Source: Leeia speluncae (lineage in GTDB: Bacteria > Pseudomonadota > Gammaproteobacteria > Burkholderiales > Leeiaceae). From it: 64,000 bases of DNA. The DNA is taken from contig NZ_JAJBZT010000003.1 in NCBI RefSeq assembly GCF_020564625.1, positions 1-64,000 of the forward strand, read 5' to 3'. This document shows, piece by piece, positions 36,580 through 45,771 of the stretch (positions within the stretch are counted from its first letter, which is position 1; the number at the start of each line of letters is the position of its first letter). The translations under genes and the position numbers were made by a program. The notes beneath the pieces are model-generated. The model saw only the letters and a list, made by a program, of their open reading frames with translations. It was not told where the DNA came from and did no database searches.

Positions 36580-36727
36580 AGTCTGCTCCGCTACAACAAT
36601 GAAACCTGAGCTTACAGCAAAGTAGAAGTCGAAGCTCGCGGAAAACGGACATAGATATTTTTCAGTTTAGAAAAATAGAAAACACTATATTGCTGGAAAA
36701 ATTTGGAAGTTTTTGAGAGATTTTTTT

Positions 36728-36801
36728 TGGAGGCGGAGGCCGGAATCGAACCGGCATAGACGGATTTGCAATCCGCTGCATAACCATTTTGCTACCCCGC
36801 C
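36728..36801 (-). tRNA. tRNA-Cys (anticodon GCA)
   Basis: 74-nt cloverleaf: acceptor GGCGGGG with CTCCGCC, anticodon GCA in TTGCAAA, encoded CCA. It is last in the Gly-Gly-Cys unit. Confidence 0.96.
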
Positions 36802-36886
36802 GTACACAGACTTAAAACAGTAAATTACTTCTATGAAATCTTAAGTCTGTAAAGCGAAACATCAAAGAAATGATGTTTTAGAAAAC

Positions 36887-36962
36887 TGGAGCGGGAGACG
36901 AGTCTCGAACTCGCGACCTCAACCTTGGCAAGGTTGCGCTCTACCAACTGAGCTACTCCCGC
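36887..36962 (-). tRNA. tRNA-Gly (anticodon GCC), copy 1
   Basis: 76-nt cloverleaf: acceptor GCGGGAG with CTCCCGC, anticodon GCC in TTGCCAA, encoded CCA. It is identical to copy 2. Confidence 0.97.
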
Positions 36963-37027
36963 ATTGGAGTGTTGTGAATTTACTACAAATCTGCCTAACT
37001 TACCACCGAAAACTATTTAGTTTTAAG

Positions 37028-37103
37028 TGGAGCGGGAGACGAGTCTCGAACTCGCGACCTCAACCTTGGCAAGGTTGCGCTCTACCAACTGAGCTACTCC
37101 CGC
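37028..37103 (-). tRNA. tRNA-Gly (anticodon GCC), copy 2
   Basis: Same sequence as copy 1 and first gene after the promoter at 37152-37179. uvrC-pgsA-glyW-cysT is also the E. coli order. Confidence 0.97.
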
Positions 37104-37151
37104 TTCGTCTTGCTGTTTTGCTGTATTGCGTTGCATTCACAAGAGACCGCA

Positions 37152-37179
37152 ATTATAAAGACTTTACGGACGGTGTCAA
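37152..37179 (-). promoter_or_regulatory. Near-perfect sigma-70 promoter of the tRNA-Gly/Cys unit
   Basis: On the minus strand TTGACA, a 16-base spacer and TATAAT: both hexamers are exact consensus. The predicted start is near 37145, about 42 bases before the first tRNA-Gly. Confidence 0.85.
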
Positions 37180-37198
37180 CACCTTTTTATAAAAAAGT

Positions 37199-37783
37199 TT
37201 ATTTTTCTTTCTTCTCGTCGTGACCAACCATTAATGGCCATGCCTGACGAAGGTAGTAAACCATCGACCACAAAGTAAGGATCACGGCGATTACCAATAA
37301 ACCACGTCCCACCATTCTGGTATCGGTACCTGAAGCAAATTGCCAGTCAAAGAGTAATGCAGTAATAGCAATCATCTGGGCGGCGGTTTTCAATTTACCC
37401 ACATAAGAGACGGCAACGCTTTTTCTTGCCCCTAGCCCAGCCATCCATTCTCGCAGGGCAGAAATGGTAATTTCGCGGCCAATGATAATGACAGCAAACA
37501 TTGCATCCGCACGTCCTAACTGCACCAGCATCACGAGCGCTGCGGCAACCATTAGCTTATCGGCAACGGGATCCAGAAATGCACCAAAGGAAGAGGTTTG
37601 ATTCAGTTTTCGGGCAAGATAACCGTCAAACCAATCAGTAACAGCTGCCAACACAAAAAAAGCGGTGGCAGTGAGATTCTTGTCTGGCATGGGTAGCCAT
37701 TTTTCAGGGAGGTAATAAATCCCGATAAACAAGGGAATTAATACGATTCTTAACCACGTTAATAATGTGGGAAGGTTGAACAT
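37199..37783 (-). CDS. pgsA: CDP-diacylglycerol--glycerol-3-phosphate 3-phosphatidyltransferase
   Basis: 194 residues, an integral inner-membrane enzyme with several hydrophobic helices. It commits CDP-diacylglycerol to phosphatidylglycerol synthesis. The CDP-alcohol phosphotransferase motif D-G-x2-A-R-x8-G-x3-D-x3-D is complete in DWFDGYLARKLNQTSSFGAF continuing to LDPVADK. AGAGG lies directly before the ATG, unusually close. It follows uvrC by 155 bases and precedes the tRNA-Gly/Cys genes, a conserved order. The tRNA promoter lies within 50 bases of its stop codon, so readthrough into the tRNAs is possible too. Confidence 0.95.
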   Translation of the reverse strand: MFNLPTLLTWLRIVLIPLFIGIYYLPEKWLPMPDKNLTATAFFVLAAVTDWFDGYLARKLNQTSSFGAFLDPVADKLMVAAALVMLVQLGRADAMFAVIIIGREITISALREWMAGLGARKSVAVSYVGKLKTAAQMIAITALLFDWQFASGTDTRMVGRGLLVIAVILTLWSMVYYLRQAWPLMVGHDEKKEK

Positions 37784-37938
37784 CCTCTAATCCAGTCTTT
37801 GTTGCAGATTGAGTGGGCTATGTTACCTGCTGCCCAGTAATCATTTTTTATTAAAATACATTTGTACCAACACAAACGAATAGTGAGTACATCCACTACA
37901 GTTGGTTTTTACATCAATCATTTCTCACCACATGCGGT

Positions 37939-39777
37939 TTATTCATGCAGTTGACGATAAATCCGTTCGGCCAATGAAGCGCCAATCCCCTCTACCGCCG
38001 CAATATCTTCTTCACTGGCGGCCAATAAACCTTGCATTCCGTTAAAACGGGTTAGCAAGCGCTGACGACGTTTGGCGCCCACTCCTTCAATTTCTTGCAA
38101 GCTAGATTGTACCCTTGCTTTCCCTCGTTTGGCACGGTGCCCTGTAATAGCAAAGCGGTGGGCTTCGTCACGAATCTGTTGAATCAGATGTAAGGCAGGC
38201 GCATCGCTTGCCATGTTAATACTTCGATCTTGCTGGGGAATAATCAGGGTCTCTAGCCCCGGCTTTCGATCTTCTCCTTTTGCCACCCCGACAATTGGCA
38301 GGTCTGGCAACCCCACTTCCGCCAATACTTCTAGCGCAATGTTAACTTGCCCAAGTCCACCATCAATTAGCAGCAGATCAGGCAATTTTACTTCTTCACC
38401 GGCCTCTTTTTGTTCGACCAATTTACCATAGCGCCTAGTTAATGCTTGTCGCATTGCGGCGTAATCATCCCCTGGTGTGATGCCAGAAATATTAAATCGC
38501 CGATATTCAGATGGTTGAATACTCCGTTTGTCGTAAACCACACAAGAAGCTACAGTTGCCTCGCCTTGTGTATGACTGATGTCGAAACATTCAATTCGTT
38601 CCGGCATTTCATCAAAAACTAAGGCGTCCGCCAATGCTTGCAGCCGCATATCTTGTGATGCTTTAGACAATAGCCGTTGCGCTAATGCTAACTGAGCATT
38701 TTTTTCTGCCATTTGCAGCCACACTCTTCGCTCACCATTGGGGTTGCTATTGAGTTTGATTTTGCGCCCTGCTTGCTCAGATAGAAGCGCCTCTAAACTA
38801 TCATCTTCTACCGCATGATTCACCACGATTAAGGCGGGTGGCGACATAGATTGATAGTGTTGTTGCAGAAAGGCGTCTAATACCTCTGCGGCGGTTGTCT
38901 CTTCTGATACGTGCCCAGGAAAAAGTGCTTTATCGCCTAAATGTCGCCCACCGCGGATCATCACTAGGTTTACACAAGCAGTCCCTTCTGCAATCACCAC
39001 CGCGACGATATCTGTATCCATTTGGCTAACATTGCTAGAAATAAACTGCTTTTCCTGCACCGTTTGCAATTGACGAATTTGGTCTCTGACGACGGCTGCT
39101 TTTTCATAGGCAAATGCTTCTGCATGTTTTTGCATATCGTCTGTTAAGCGATCAATCACATCCTTTTGCTTGCCTTCTAGCAATAGTCTGGCTGATTGCA
39201 CATCCGCAGCATATGCCTCTGGTGAAATATGATCGACACAAGGAGCAGAACAACGTTTGATTTGAAACAGTAAACAAGGTCGTGAGCGATTGTGAAACAC
39301 CGTATCTTCACAAGTGCGCAAATGAAAGATTTTCTGCAGCAGATGCACACTATCTCTCACCGCCCAGACGTTTGGGTAAGGACCAAAATATTGATTTTTA
39401 CGATCTAGGCCGCCACGGTAGTAGGCAACCCTTGGGAATTCGTGCCCTGTCAGCATAATGTAGGGATAACTCTTATCATCCCTAAACAAAATGTTGTACT
39501 TCGGCTTTAAGCTTTTGATTAGATTGTTTTCTAGTAGCAGCGCCTCTGCTTCACTACGCGTCACCGTCACTTCAATTTGCTTGATCTGCGAGATCATTAA
39601 TTGAATGCGTGGGGAATGATCGGTTTTCTGAAAATAAGAGCTCACCCGTTTTTTTAATGCCTTTGCCTTACCGACATAAAGGACATTGCCAGTCTCGTCT
39701 AACATACGATAGACGCCCGGTAATAACGGTAAGTTTTTCAAAAATCCGGGTATATCAAATGGGGTAGTTTCAGTCAT
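37939..39777 (-). CDS. uvrC: Excinuclease ABC subunit C
   Basis: 612 residues. In nucleotide excision repair it makes both incisions around a lesion after UvrA/UvrB recognition. The N-terminal GIY-YIG nuclease domain ([29 protein letters not shown]) makes the 3' cut. Next are the Cys-rich region ([17 protein letters not shown]), the UVR motif near residue 210, the RNase H-like domain making the 5' cut ([43 protein letters not shown]), and two C-terminal helix-hairpin-helix motifs. Its partner genes uvrA/uvrB are not in the window. The promoter probably lies in the short gap shared with divergent rdgC. Confidence 0.97.
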   Translation of the reverse strand: MTETTPFDIPGFLKNLPLLPGVYRMLDETGNVLYVGKAKALKKRVSSYFQKTDHSPRIQLMISQIKQIEVTVTRSEAEALLLENNLIKSLKPKYNILFRDDKSYPYIMLTGHEFPRVAYYRGGLDRKNQYFGPYPNVWAVRDSVHLLQKIFHLRTCEDTVFHNRSRPCLLFQIKRCSAPCVDHISPEAYAADVQSARLLLEGKQKDVIDRLTDDMQKHAEAFAYEKAAVVRDQIRQLQTVQEKQFISSNVSQMDTDIVAVVIAEGTACVNLVMIRGGRHLGDKALFPGHVSEETTAAEVLDAFLQQHYQSMSPPALIVVNHAVEDDSLEALLSEQAGRKIKLNSNPNGERRVWLQMAEKNAQLALAQRLLSKASQDMRLQALADALVFDEMPERIECFDISHTQGEATVASCVVYDKRSIQPSEYRRFNISGITPGDDYAAMRQALTRRYGKLVEQKEAGEEVKLPDLLLIDGGLGQVNIALEVLAEVGLPDLPIVGVAKGEDRKPGLETLIIPQQDRSINMASDAPALHLIQQIRDEAHRFAITGHRAKRGKARVQSSLQEIEGVGAKRRQRLLTRFNGMQGLLAASEEDIAAVEGIGASLAERIYRQLHE

Positions 39778-39865
39778 TTGCGATCATCGGCAAAGCAGGG
39801 AAGCGATGATTATAGTAAACTTCAGGCCTTTGCTGCTGAAACAAACAAGAAAGAACAGACAGATC

Positions 39866-40843
39866 ATGTGGTTCAAAAATCTGCAACTCTATCGCTTAAC
39901 CGCTCCTCTATCACTAACAGCAGAGGAATTGACCGATAAACTAAGCCCGCAACGATTTGCGCCGTGTAGCAAATCTGACAAAAGCCAAGCCGGATGGTCT
40001 GATGCTTTTGGCTGCGATGAACTCGTTATTTCTGCGGGTGGTGCGCTTTGGTGCGTACTCAAAACCGAAGAAAAAATCTTACCTTCTAGTGTGATTAACC
40101 AAGAATTGCAAGAAAGAATGGATCACATTCAGGCAACAGAGGCTCGCCGAGTAGGTAAAAAAGAAAAGCAAACGCTAAAAGAACAAATCGAAGATACCCT
40201 GCTGCCACAAGCATTTAGCCGCTTTAACCGTATTGCCGTGATGCTAGACCCTGTTTCGGGTTGGGTCTTGGTAGATGCTGGCAATATGAATAAAGCCGAG
40301 CAAGTGATTAGCGCGTTGATTGCGGCGATTGAATCATTAAAGATGAAGCGTCCTGAGGCCGCTCACTCTCCTGCTAGCAAGATGGCAGACTTGTTGCTGA
40401 TCCCTGCAGAAGAACAAGAACTTCAGTTATTTCAATTAGATAGTGACTGCGAACTAAAAGGCCATGGCGATACGCAAAGCGTGGTTCGATTTGCTCGTCA
40501 CGATTTATTGCAACCGGAAGTTGCTGCGCATTTGGCGACGGGTAAACAGCCGGTAAAGCTAGGCTTACAATGGCAAGATCGTATTAGCCTAATGCTGACG
40601 GATGACTGGCAAATTAAGCGTCTGAAGTTTCTGGAACTGATTCAAGATGAACTGCTAAATTCAGATACGGATGATCGTCGTGCGATGGTAGAAGCAACGC
40701 TAACGATTCAGGCTGATGCCTTACGCAAAATGCTCGCCGATTTAATGCTCTGGTTAGGAGAAGAAATGGAAGAGGCGGAAACGGCCACTTCCCCTGCTCC
40801 AGCAGTATCGAGCAACACCGCAGAAAGTGCGCCTTGGGAATAA
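39866..40843 (+). CDS. rdgC: Recombination-associated protein RdgC
   Basis: 325 residues. RdgC forms a dimeric ring around duplex DNA and restrains RecA. The recognisable start is MWFKNLQLYRLTAPL, and the middle has FAPCSKSDKSQAGWSDAFG, a family hallmark, with RMDHIQATEARRVGKKEKQTLKEQI downstream. The open frame begins at 39806, but the ATG at 39866 gives the family N-terminus; the preceding AAGAAAGAA is a weak Shine-Dalgarno. It is divergent from uvrC and ends at a clear terminator. Confidence 0.95.
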   Translation: MWFKNLQLYRLTAPLSLTAEELTDKLSPQRFAPCSKSDKSQAGWSDAFGCDELVISAGGALWCVLKTEEKILPSSVINQELQERMDHIQATEARRVGKKEKQTLKEQIEDTLLPQAFSRFNRIAVMLDPVSGWVLVDAGNMNKAEQVISALIAAIESLKMKRPEAAHSPASKMADLLLIPAEEQELQLFQLDSDCELKGHGDTQSVVRFARHDLLQPEVAAHLATGKQPVKLGLQWQDRISLMLTDDWQIKRLKFLELIQDELLNSDTDDRRAMVEATLTIQADALRKMLADLMLWLGEEMEEAETATSPAPAVSSNTAESAPWE

Positions 40844-40880
40844 CCCTTGGTTAGTCTCTATTTTCTATTAATAAGAAAAG

Positions 40881-40906
40881 CAAAAGCCCGCAATTGCGGG
40901 CTTTTG
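40881..40906. terminator. Bidirectional terminator between rdgC and glnB
   Basis: CAAAAGCCCGCAA and its exact complement form a 26-base perfect palindrome between two convergent genes. Confidence 0.9.
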
Positions 40907-40943
40907 ACTATCTACACCGATCGAATCGGTGCGTTATTGCGGA

Positions 40944-41300
<357 letters not shown>

Positions 41301-41323
41301 CTATTTCGTTTTCAAATCAAAAC

Positions 41324-41340
41324 TGAATTCGGCGAATTCA
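41324..41340. promoter_or_regulatory. Short palindrome in the glnB leader
   Basis: TGAATTC-GGC-GAATTCA, perfect 7-bp arms. It lies between the predicted sigma-54 start and the glnB ATG. It could be an operator or leader hairpin. Confidence 0.3.
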
Positions 41341-41364
41341 TTTCATTAGATCTGATTTGGAAAC

Positions 41365-41379
41365 GCAATATATGTACCA
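41365..41379 (-). promoter_or_regulatory. Sigma-54-type promoter of glnB
   Basis: On the minus strand TGGTACATATATTGC has the invariant GG and GC separated by exactly ten bases and differs from TGGCAC-N5-TTGC by one base. The predicted start is near 41353, about 70 bases before the gene. No clear NtrC-binding palindrome was seen upstream. Confidence 0.5.
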
Positions 41380-41436
41380 ATTTGCTTCCACTTTATTGTG
41401 TAAGCTTGATATTACTATAGATCATTTATCTGTCAT

Positions 41437-41769
41437 CTACCACCCACATTTTCGCCGCATCGCAGCAAATGCAGGGATATCTGACCAAGCGATTGCTTCG
41501 TAGTTAGACATTTTTCGCTTATCTAGCATGAGCCTGACAAACCAAATTAGCGCCCAACTTGCTAGCGCAATACCTAAAAAGGCAAATAACTGGCTGAACC
41601 GTGCCCAGCCGTATTGGTCAAACCCACTAGATAGCCAAAAAATAATGGCTCCCATAACAAGCTTTAATAAAATGGAAGCGGCAAGCCGTTTTTCCAACTC
41701 GGCAAGCATCGGATCATTCGTCTCGACTACCGTGCCGTTTACAGGGATCTGTTCTTCGTTTACATTCAT
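41437..41769 (-). CDS. Small two-helix membrane protein of unknown function
   Basis: 110 residues. Two hydrophobic helices at about 32-50 (ILLKLVMGAIIFWLSSGF) and 60-82 (LFAFLGIALASWALIWFVRLML) are separated by a short loop, with a soluble N-terminal tail of about 30 residues. I do not recognise the family. It sits alone between glnB and the moxR operon and is divergent from the latter. The start has no strong Shine-Dalgarno. The regular codon structure and membrane pattern favour a real gene. Confidence 0.7.
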   Translation of the reverse strand: MNVNEEQIPVNGTVVETNDPMLAELEKRLAASILLKLVMGAIIFWLSSGFDQYGWARFSQLFAFLGIALASWALIWFVRLMLDKRKMSNYEAIAWSDIPAFAAMRRKCGW

Positions 41770-41840
41770 GGCATCGACATATCACACTTTATGAACGGGT
41801 GAAACCGTCTCGTTTAACCCGATTTGATGGCAACTATTAT

Positions 41841-42776
41841 ATGACCAGCACCAACCACAATAATCAATTACAGCCAGCCGAGCAAGTTGCGTCTATTTTG
41901 CACTCCGTTGAACAGCATCTGTTAGGGAAGCAATTGGTTATTCGATATGCGCTGACGTCCTTATTAGCTAAGGGACACTTGCTACTTGAAGATGTTCCTG
42001 GCGTTGGTAAAACCACCCTCGCCCATGCCTTGGCAAGTTCGCTAGGACTAAACTATCAGCGGGTACAATTCACGAGTGATTTACTACCCGCCGATTTGAT
42101 TGGGGTATCGGTTTACCTGCGTGATGCGGGCAAGTTTGAGTTTCATCGTGGCCCGATCTTTTCTCAGGTGCTATTAGCCGATGAAATCAACCGTGCGAGT
42201 CCCAAAACACAAAGTGCACTGCTAGAAGCGATGGCAGAGCAGCAAGTCACTCATGATAGCGCGACACATCTTTTGCCCGACCCATTTTTTGTGATTGCCA
42301 CACAAAACCCGCAAAACCAAATTGGCACGCACGCACTACCCGAATCGCAGCTAGATCGGTTCATGATGCGTTTATCAATTGGCTATCCAGATGCGGCCGC
42401 TGAAAAAGCATTGTATTTAGGGCAACGAAGAGACAAGGTGGATTTGTCTAAACTAGCTACTCATGATGTATTGCAACTGCAGGCACAAGTGAATTCGGTC
42501 ACAGTCAGCAGTGCATTGGCGGATTATGTAATCGCTTTAGTTAGCGCAACGCGAGAGCCAAACCGATTTACTCACGGCCTTTCCCCAAGAGGTGGCTTAG
42601 CCCTACTGCAAGCAGCCAAGGCATGGGCATTTATTGATGGTCGATCTTTTGTGACCCCGGAAGATATTCAAATGGTGTTTGCACCGGTCGCAGGACATCG
42701 TTTACTACCCAATAGCACCATTGATGCGGCGACAGCCATTTGCCAAGATCTAGTTAAATCGGTCGCGATTCCTTAA
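41841..42776 (+). CDS. MoxR-family AAA+ ATPase
   Basis: 311 residues. The AAA+ core has Walker A EDVPGVGKTTLAHALA, Walker B VLLADEINRASPKTQSALLEAM and the sensor region FVIATQNPQNQIGTHALPESQLDRF. MoxR ATPases act as chaperones for neighbouring von Willebrand factor A, DUF58 or transglutaminase partners. The open frame begins with a GTG at 41799; the ATG at 41841 is chosen because conserved sequence begins after it. Its stop overlaps the DUF58 start (TAATG), giving a coupled three-gene operon. Confidence 0.92.
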   Translation: MTSTNHNNQLQPAEQVASILHSVEQHLLGKQLVIRYALTSLLAKGHLLLEDVPGVGKTTLAHALASSLGLNYQRVQFTSDLLPADLIGVSVYLRDAGKFEFHRGPIFSQVLLADEINRASPKTQSALLEAMAEQQVTHDSATHLLPDPFFVIATQNPQNQIGTHALPESQLDRFMMRLSIGYPDAAAEKALYLGQRRDKVDLSKLATHDVLQLQAQVNSVTVSSALADYVIALVSATREPNRFTHGLSPRGGLALLQAAKAWAFIDGRSFVTPEDIQMVFAPVAGHRLLPNSTIDAATAICQDLVKSVAIP

Positions 42777-43726
42777 TGATGATTCAGCATCGCATCCGGA
42801 CATGGCTGCAACGCCCAAGGTATCCGCAAGAAGGCTGGGTAACGCTAGATCATCGTCATCTATATATTTTACCTACATGGCTAGGGATCTGGTTTTCTGT
42901 GTTGTTGATAACCATGCTGCTGGCTTCGCTAAACTTTAACTTAAACCTTGGTCTGATTCTCACCTTTACCCTTATCAGTATTTCATTGGGGAGCATGTGG
43001 TTTGCGTATCGTAATGTGCAAAACCTAAAGGTGGGGCACGCTATTCAATCTGCGATCTTTGCCAATCAACCCGCCGTGCTATCTGTCACCGCGCGTAACA
43101 CGAGTAAAAATAGTCGATTTGGAATTTCTATTCGTTACCAAAAACATACAGGCGAAGATTACGAAGTCCATGCAGAGCAAGATACGGTTTTATTGGTCCC
43201 AATTGGGCATTTAAAGCGCGGCATTCATCCAATCAAGCGAATTAAGATTGCAGGAGAGTTTCCATTTCGGTTATTCCACGTATGGTCTTATGCAGATTTA
43301 GCCCAACAGATTACGGTGTATCCCGCACCGGAAGAAGCCTACCCGCCCCTTCCGTCTCCTGATCAAGGAGAGGATACGACAGGGCAAAGAACCAAGCCAG
43401 ACGATGAACTACCAGAGCTGATTCGCCCCTACCAACTAGGCGATACCTTAAAGCAAATTGCCTGGAAACACAGCGCAAGATCAGACGAACTGGTTAGCCG
43501 ATATGGAGAAGCGCAAGTCCCCAGTAATTTATGGCTGGATTGGCGGCAAACGGCGAGCGAAAAAGATACCGAGCTTCGACTATCTCGGCTCTGTGCATGG
43601 GTGATAGACGCGGAAGCGCAAGGTTTGCAATATGGTTTGTCCTTGCCTGGTGTTCAGTTGATGCCAAACAAAGGGGATGCACACTTACACCAGTGCCTCA
43701 CCGCTTTAGCAGCGTGGAGAGGCTAG
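42776..43726 (+). CDS. DUF58-domain membrane protein
   Basis: 316 residues. Two adjacent transmembrane helices (LGIWFSVLLITMLLASLNF and LGLILTFTLISISLGSMWF, about 35-80) precede a beta-rich region and the DUF58 signature PELIRPYQLGDTLKQIAWKHSAR near residue 215. The DUF58/MoxR pair is a conserved partnership of uncertain role, often linked to cell-envelope stress. The ATG overlaps the moxR stop. A second ATG immediately follows at 42779, so the exact start is uncertain by one codon. Confidence 0.9.
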   Translation: MMIQHRIRTWLQRPRYPQEGWVTLDHRHLYILPTWLGIWFSVLLITMLLASLNFNLNLGLILTFTLISISLGSMWFAYRNVQNLKVGHAIQSAIFANQPAVLSVTARNTSKNSRFGISIRYQKHTGEDYEVHAEQDTVLLVPIGHLKRGIHPIKRIKIAGEFPFRLFHVWSYADLAQQITVYPAPEEAYPPLPSPDQGEDTTGQRTKPDDELPELIRPYQLGDTLKQIAWKHSARSDELVSRYGEAQVPSNLWLDWRQTASEKDTELRLSRLCAWVIDAEAQGLQYGLSLPGVQLMPNKGDAHLHQCLTALAAWRG

Positions 43727-43731
43727 CCGAA

Positions 43732-45690
43732 ATGCATCAAGCCTCTGTGACCAAACCCGCCTATGGAAAGCTTGGCTTACAACTAAGCCTTGCGCTGCTG
43801 CCGCTCGTCTTTTATCTGCCCTTATTTTTATTAGCTATTCCGGGCGTACTTGTTCTGACCGGTTGGATAAGGTGGAAGAAAGACCATAATGCGTTGCCTG
43901 TTGGGCAAACGAGAGTTGCGATTTTTCTCTCCTTAGCACTCGGCGCAACGGCAATTGCCCTCAGCCAATTTGCACTAGAAGACATTGCGGTGGCGTTCTT
44001 TATGTTGGTGGCTAGCTTGAAATGGCTAGAAACAAGAACCGGCCGCGATGCGATCATTTGCTGCCAGTTGAATTTTTTCACCTTACTTCTACCTGTATTG
44101 TATGACCAACCGATTTGGCTAACGGTATTAATGGTGATCACCACAGGGCTAACGCTATACCACTGGCTAGTGATTGCACATCCCGGCGTGCAGCAACAAC
44201 TACCTTCACGGTATCTCACGAAGCTATTTCTCTTTGGTTTACCGTTAATTGCCATCCTATTCTTTTTATTTCCTCGATTTGAGCACCCGCTTTGGCAAAT
44301 TAACGAACCGCCTAAAGCCCAATCTGGCATTAGCGATACCATGAACCCTGGCTCGATGAGCGAAATTGTTCAATCTGCCGAGCCAGCGTTTCGAGTGACA
44401 TTTACTGGCCAAACACCTGACAAAACCGATATGTATTGGCGAGGGTTAGTGCTGTGGGATTTTGATGGTAAGAGTTGGAAAGGAAATACATCGCGCAAGG
44501 GTTATCAATGGAATAAGGCTGATGAGGTTGTCACTAATGTCAGTTACACCATTACACTAGAAGCGGCAAGCAATCGCTGGCTGTATCTCCTCTCCCCTGC
44601 GACAAACATCCAATCCAAAGAACGTGGTTTTATGAATATGGATGATGAATTTCTCTTAATTCGTCCTCCTGAAGGGAGAACGCGTTATTCAGCAAGTAGC
44701 GGAACAAAAAATAGCTTCCACCCCCTAGATGATTTTTCTAAGCAATTAGGATTAGCACTTCCTTTTGGCAACCCCAAAGCAACTGCACTTGGGCAATCTT
44801 GGGCAAGTAAATTTGCCAGGCCAGAAGACCGTGTTCAGGCAGCGCTTACCTTATTTGGCAGCGCGCCATTTAGCTATACGCTCAAACCCGGTTTACTGGG
44901 TGAGAATGGCGTGGATGAGTTTCTCTTTGACAGCAAAAAAGGCTTTTGCGAACACTATGCGAGTGCTTTTGTCTTTTTAATGCGAGCTGCCGGTGTACCA
45001 GCTAGGGTGGTTGTTGGTTATGCAGGCGGAGAATATAACCAAGTAGGCAATTACTATTTAGTTCGCCAAGCCAACGCACATGCATGGGCAGAAGTGTATT
45101 TAGAAAATAAAGGTTGGGTACGTATCGACCCGACAGCAGCTATCGCCCCTGAACGGGTAGAAACCAGTGTCCTTCAATTGGGCGATAGCCGTACCGATAG
45201 TAGACGCACAGCAACAGAAGCAACATGGGGAAAACAGTTAGGCTGGTTTGCCGACTCTCTGTTAAATGAATGGAATAGCTTGATTTTAAGTTACGACAGA
45301 CAAAAGCAAAGAGAAATGCTTGAAAAACTTGGCTTAGATGGCGATAGAAAAACCTTGTATCAACTCATTGCCGTTGCCCTCGGCTTCTTTGCCATGATCG
45401 CGGTCATTGTATTGCTATGGCCAAGGCGCCGGCACTTAAGCGAAGAGCAGAAGCTATTTGCTTTACTGTGCAAGCGATTAAAAAGTAGAGGATTTGTACG
45501 TGTACCATCTGAAGGTGAAGGCGCGTTTATACACAGAGTATTGCGTGAGTGGCCAACACCGAAGAAAGAATTATTGGGGTTCTTAGCGCTTTACCAGGGA
45601 GTGCGCTATGGCAATCAGCCACTAGACACAAACGCGCGTCTGCAAATGAAATCGCAGATAAGTACCCTGCCTAAACGTTCTCGCCAATAG
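43732..45690 (+). CDS. TgpA-type transmembrane transglutaminase-like protein
   Basis: 652 residues. The N-terminal half has several transmembrane helices (about residues 15-195: LSLALLPLVFYLPLFLLAIPG, IFLSLALGATAIALSQ, LFLFGLPLIAILFFLFPRF). A periplasmic transglutaminase core follows with Cys in KKGFCEHYASAF, His in ANAHAWAEV and Asp in WVRIDPTAA, then a further helix near 550 and a DUF4129-like tail. Pseudomonas TgpA is the family reference, needed for viability there. The longest frame starts at 43531 inside the DUF58 gene; ATG at 43732 lies five bases after the DUF58 stop and is chosen, with GGAGAGG about 12 bases upstream. Confidence 0.92.
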   Translation: MHQASVTKPAYGKLGLQLSLALLPLVFYLPLFLLAIPGVLVLTGWIRWKKDHNALPVGQTRVAIFLSLALGATAIALSQFALEDIAVAFFMLVASLKWLETRTGRDAIICCQLNFFTLLLPVLYDQPIWLTVLMVITTGLTLYHWLVIAHPGVQQQLPSRYLTKLFLFGLPLIAILFFLFPRFEHPLWQINEPPKAQSGISDTMNPGSMSEIVQSAEPAFRVTFTGQTPDKTDMYWRGLVLWDFDGKSWKGNTSRKGYQWNKADEVVTNVSYTITLEAASNRWLYLLSPATNIQSKERGFMNMDDEFLLIRPPEGRTRYSASSGTKNSFHPLDDFSKQLGLALPFGNPKATALGQSWASKFARPEDRVQAALTLFGSAPFSYTLKPGLLGENGVDEFLFDSKKGFCEHYASAFVFLMRAAGVPARVVVGYAGGEYNQVGNYYLVRQANAHAWAEVYLENKGWVRIDPTAAIAPERVETSVLQLGDSRTDSRRTATEATWGKQLGWFADSLLNEWNSLILSYDRQKQREMLEKLGLDGDRKTLYQLIAVALGFFAMIAVIVLLWPRRRHLSEEQKLFALLCKRLKSRGFVRVPSEGEGAFIHRVLREWPTPKKELLGFLALYQGVRYGNQPLDTNARLQMKSQISTLPKRSRQ

Positions 45691-45703
45691 TCGGGCTTAA
45701 AAT

Positions 45704-45733
45704 AAAAAAACCAGCAGATGAAGTATCTGCTGG
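45704..45733 (-). terminator. Rho-independent terminator of the aldehyde dehydrogenase gene
   Basis: CCAGCAGAT/ATCTGCTGG stem with 5-base loop, followed by seven T on the minus strand, 38 bases after the stop. Confidence 0.88.
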
Positions 45734-45771
45734 CATAGTCACTAACTTAGTTGGGTTAGTGGGGGAAACGT

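Noticed and set aside
36580-36727. Ada box upstream of the ada-alkA gene
   Set aside because: No clear AAAGCGCA-like element at a promoter-like distance; autoregulation therefore rests on the protein family, not on a visible site.
36974-37192. 72-codon plus-strand frame over a tRNA-Gly gene
   Set aside because: It overlaps the tRNA and its near-consensus promoter.
43531-43731. N-terminal extension of the transglutaminase gene into the DUF58 gene
   Set aside because: Sequence is out of frame with conserved DUF58 codons and lacks membrane or family features; the ATG at 43732 is well placed.
43812-44342. 176-codon minus-strand frame opposite the transglutaminase gene
   Set aside because: Shadow of the TgpA-type membrane region; low-complexity translation and no start signal.
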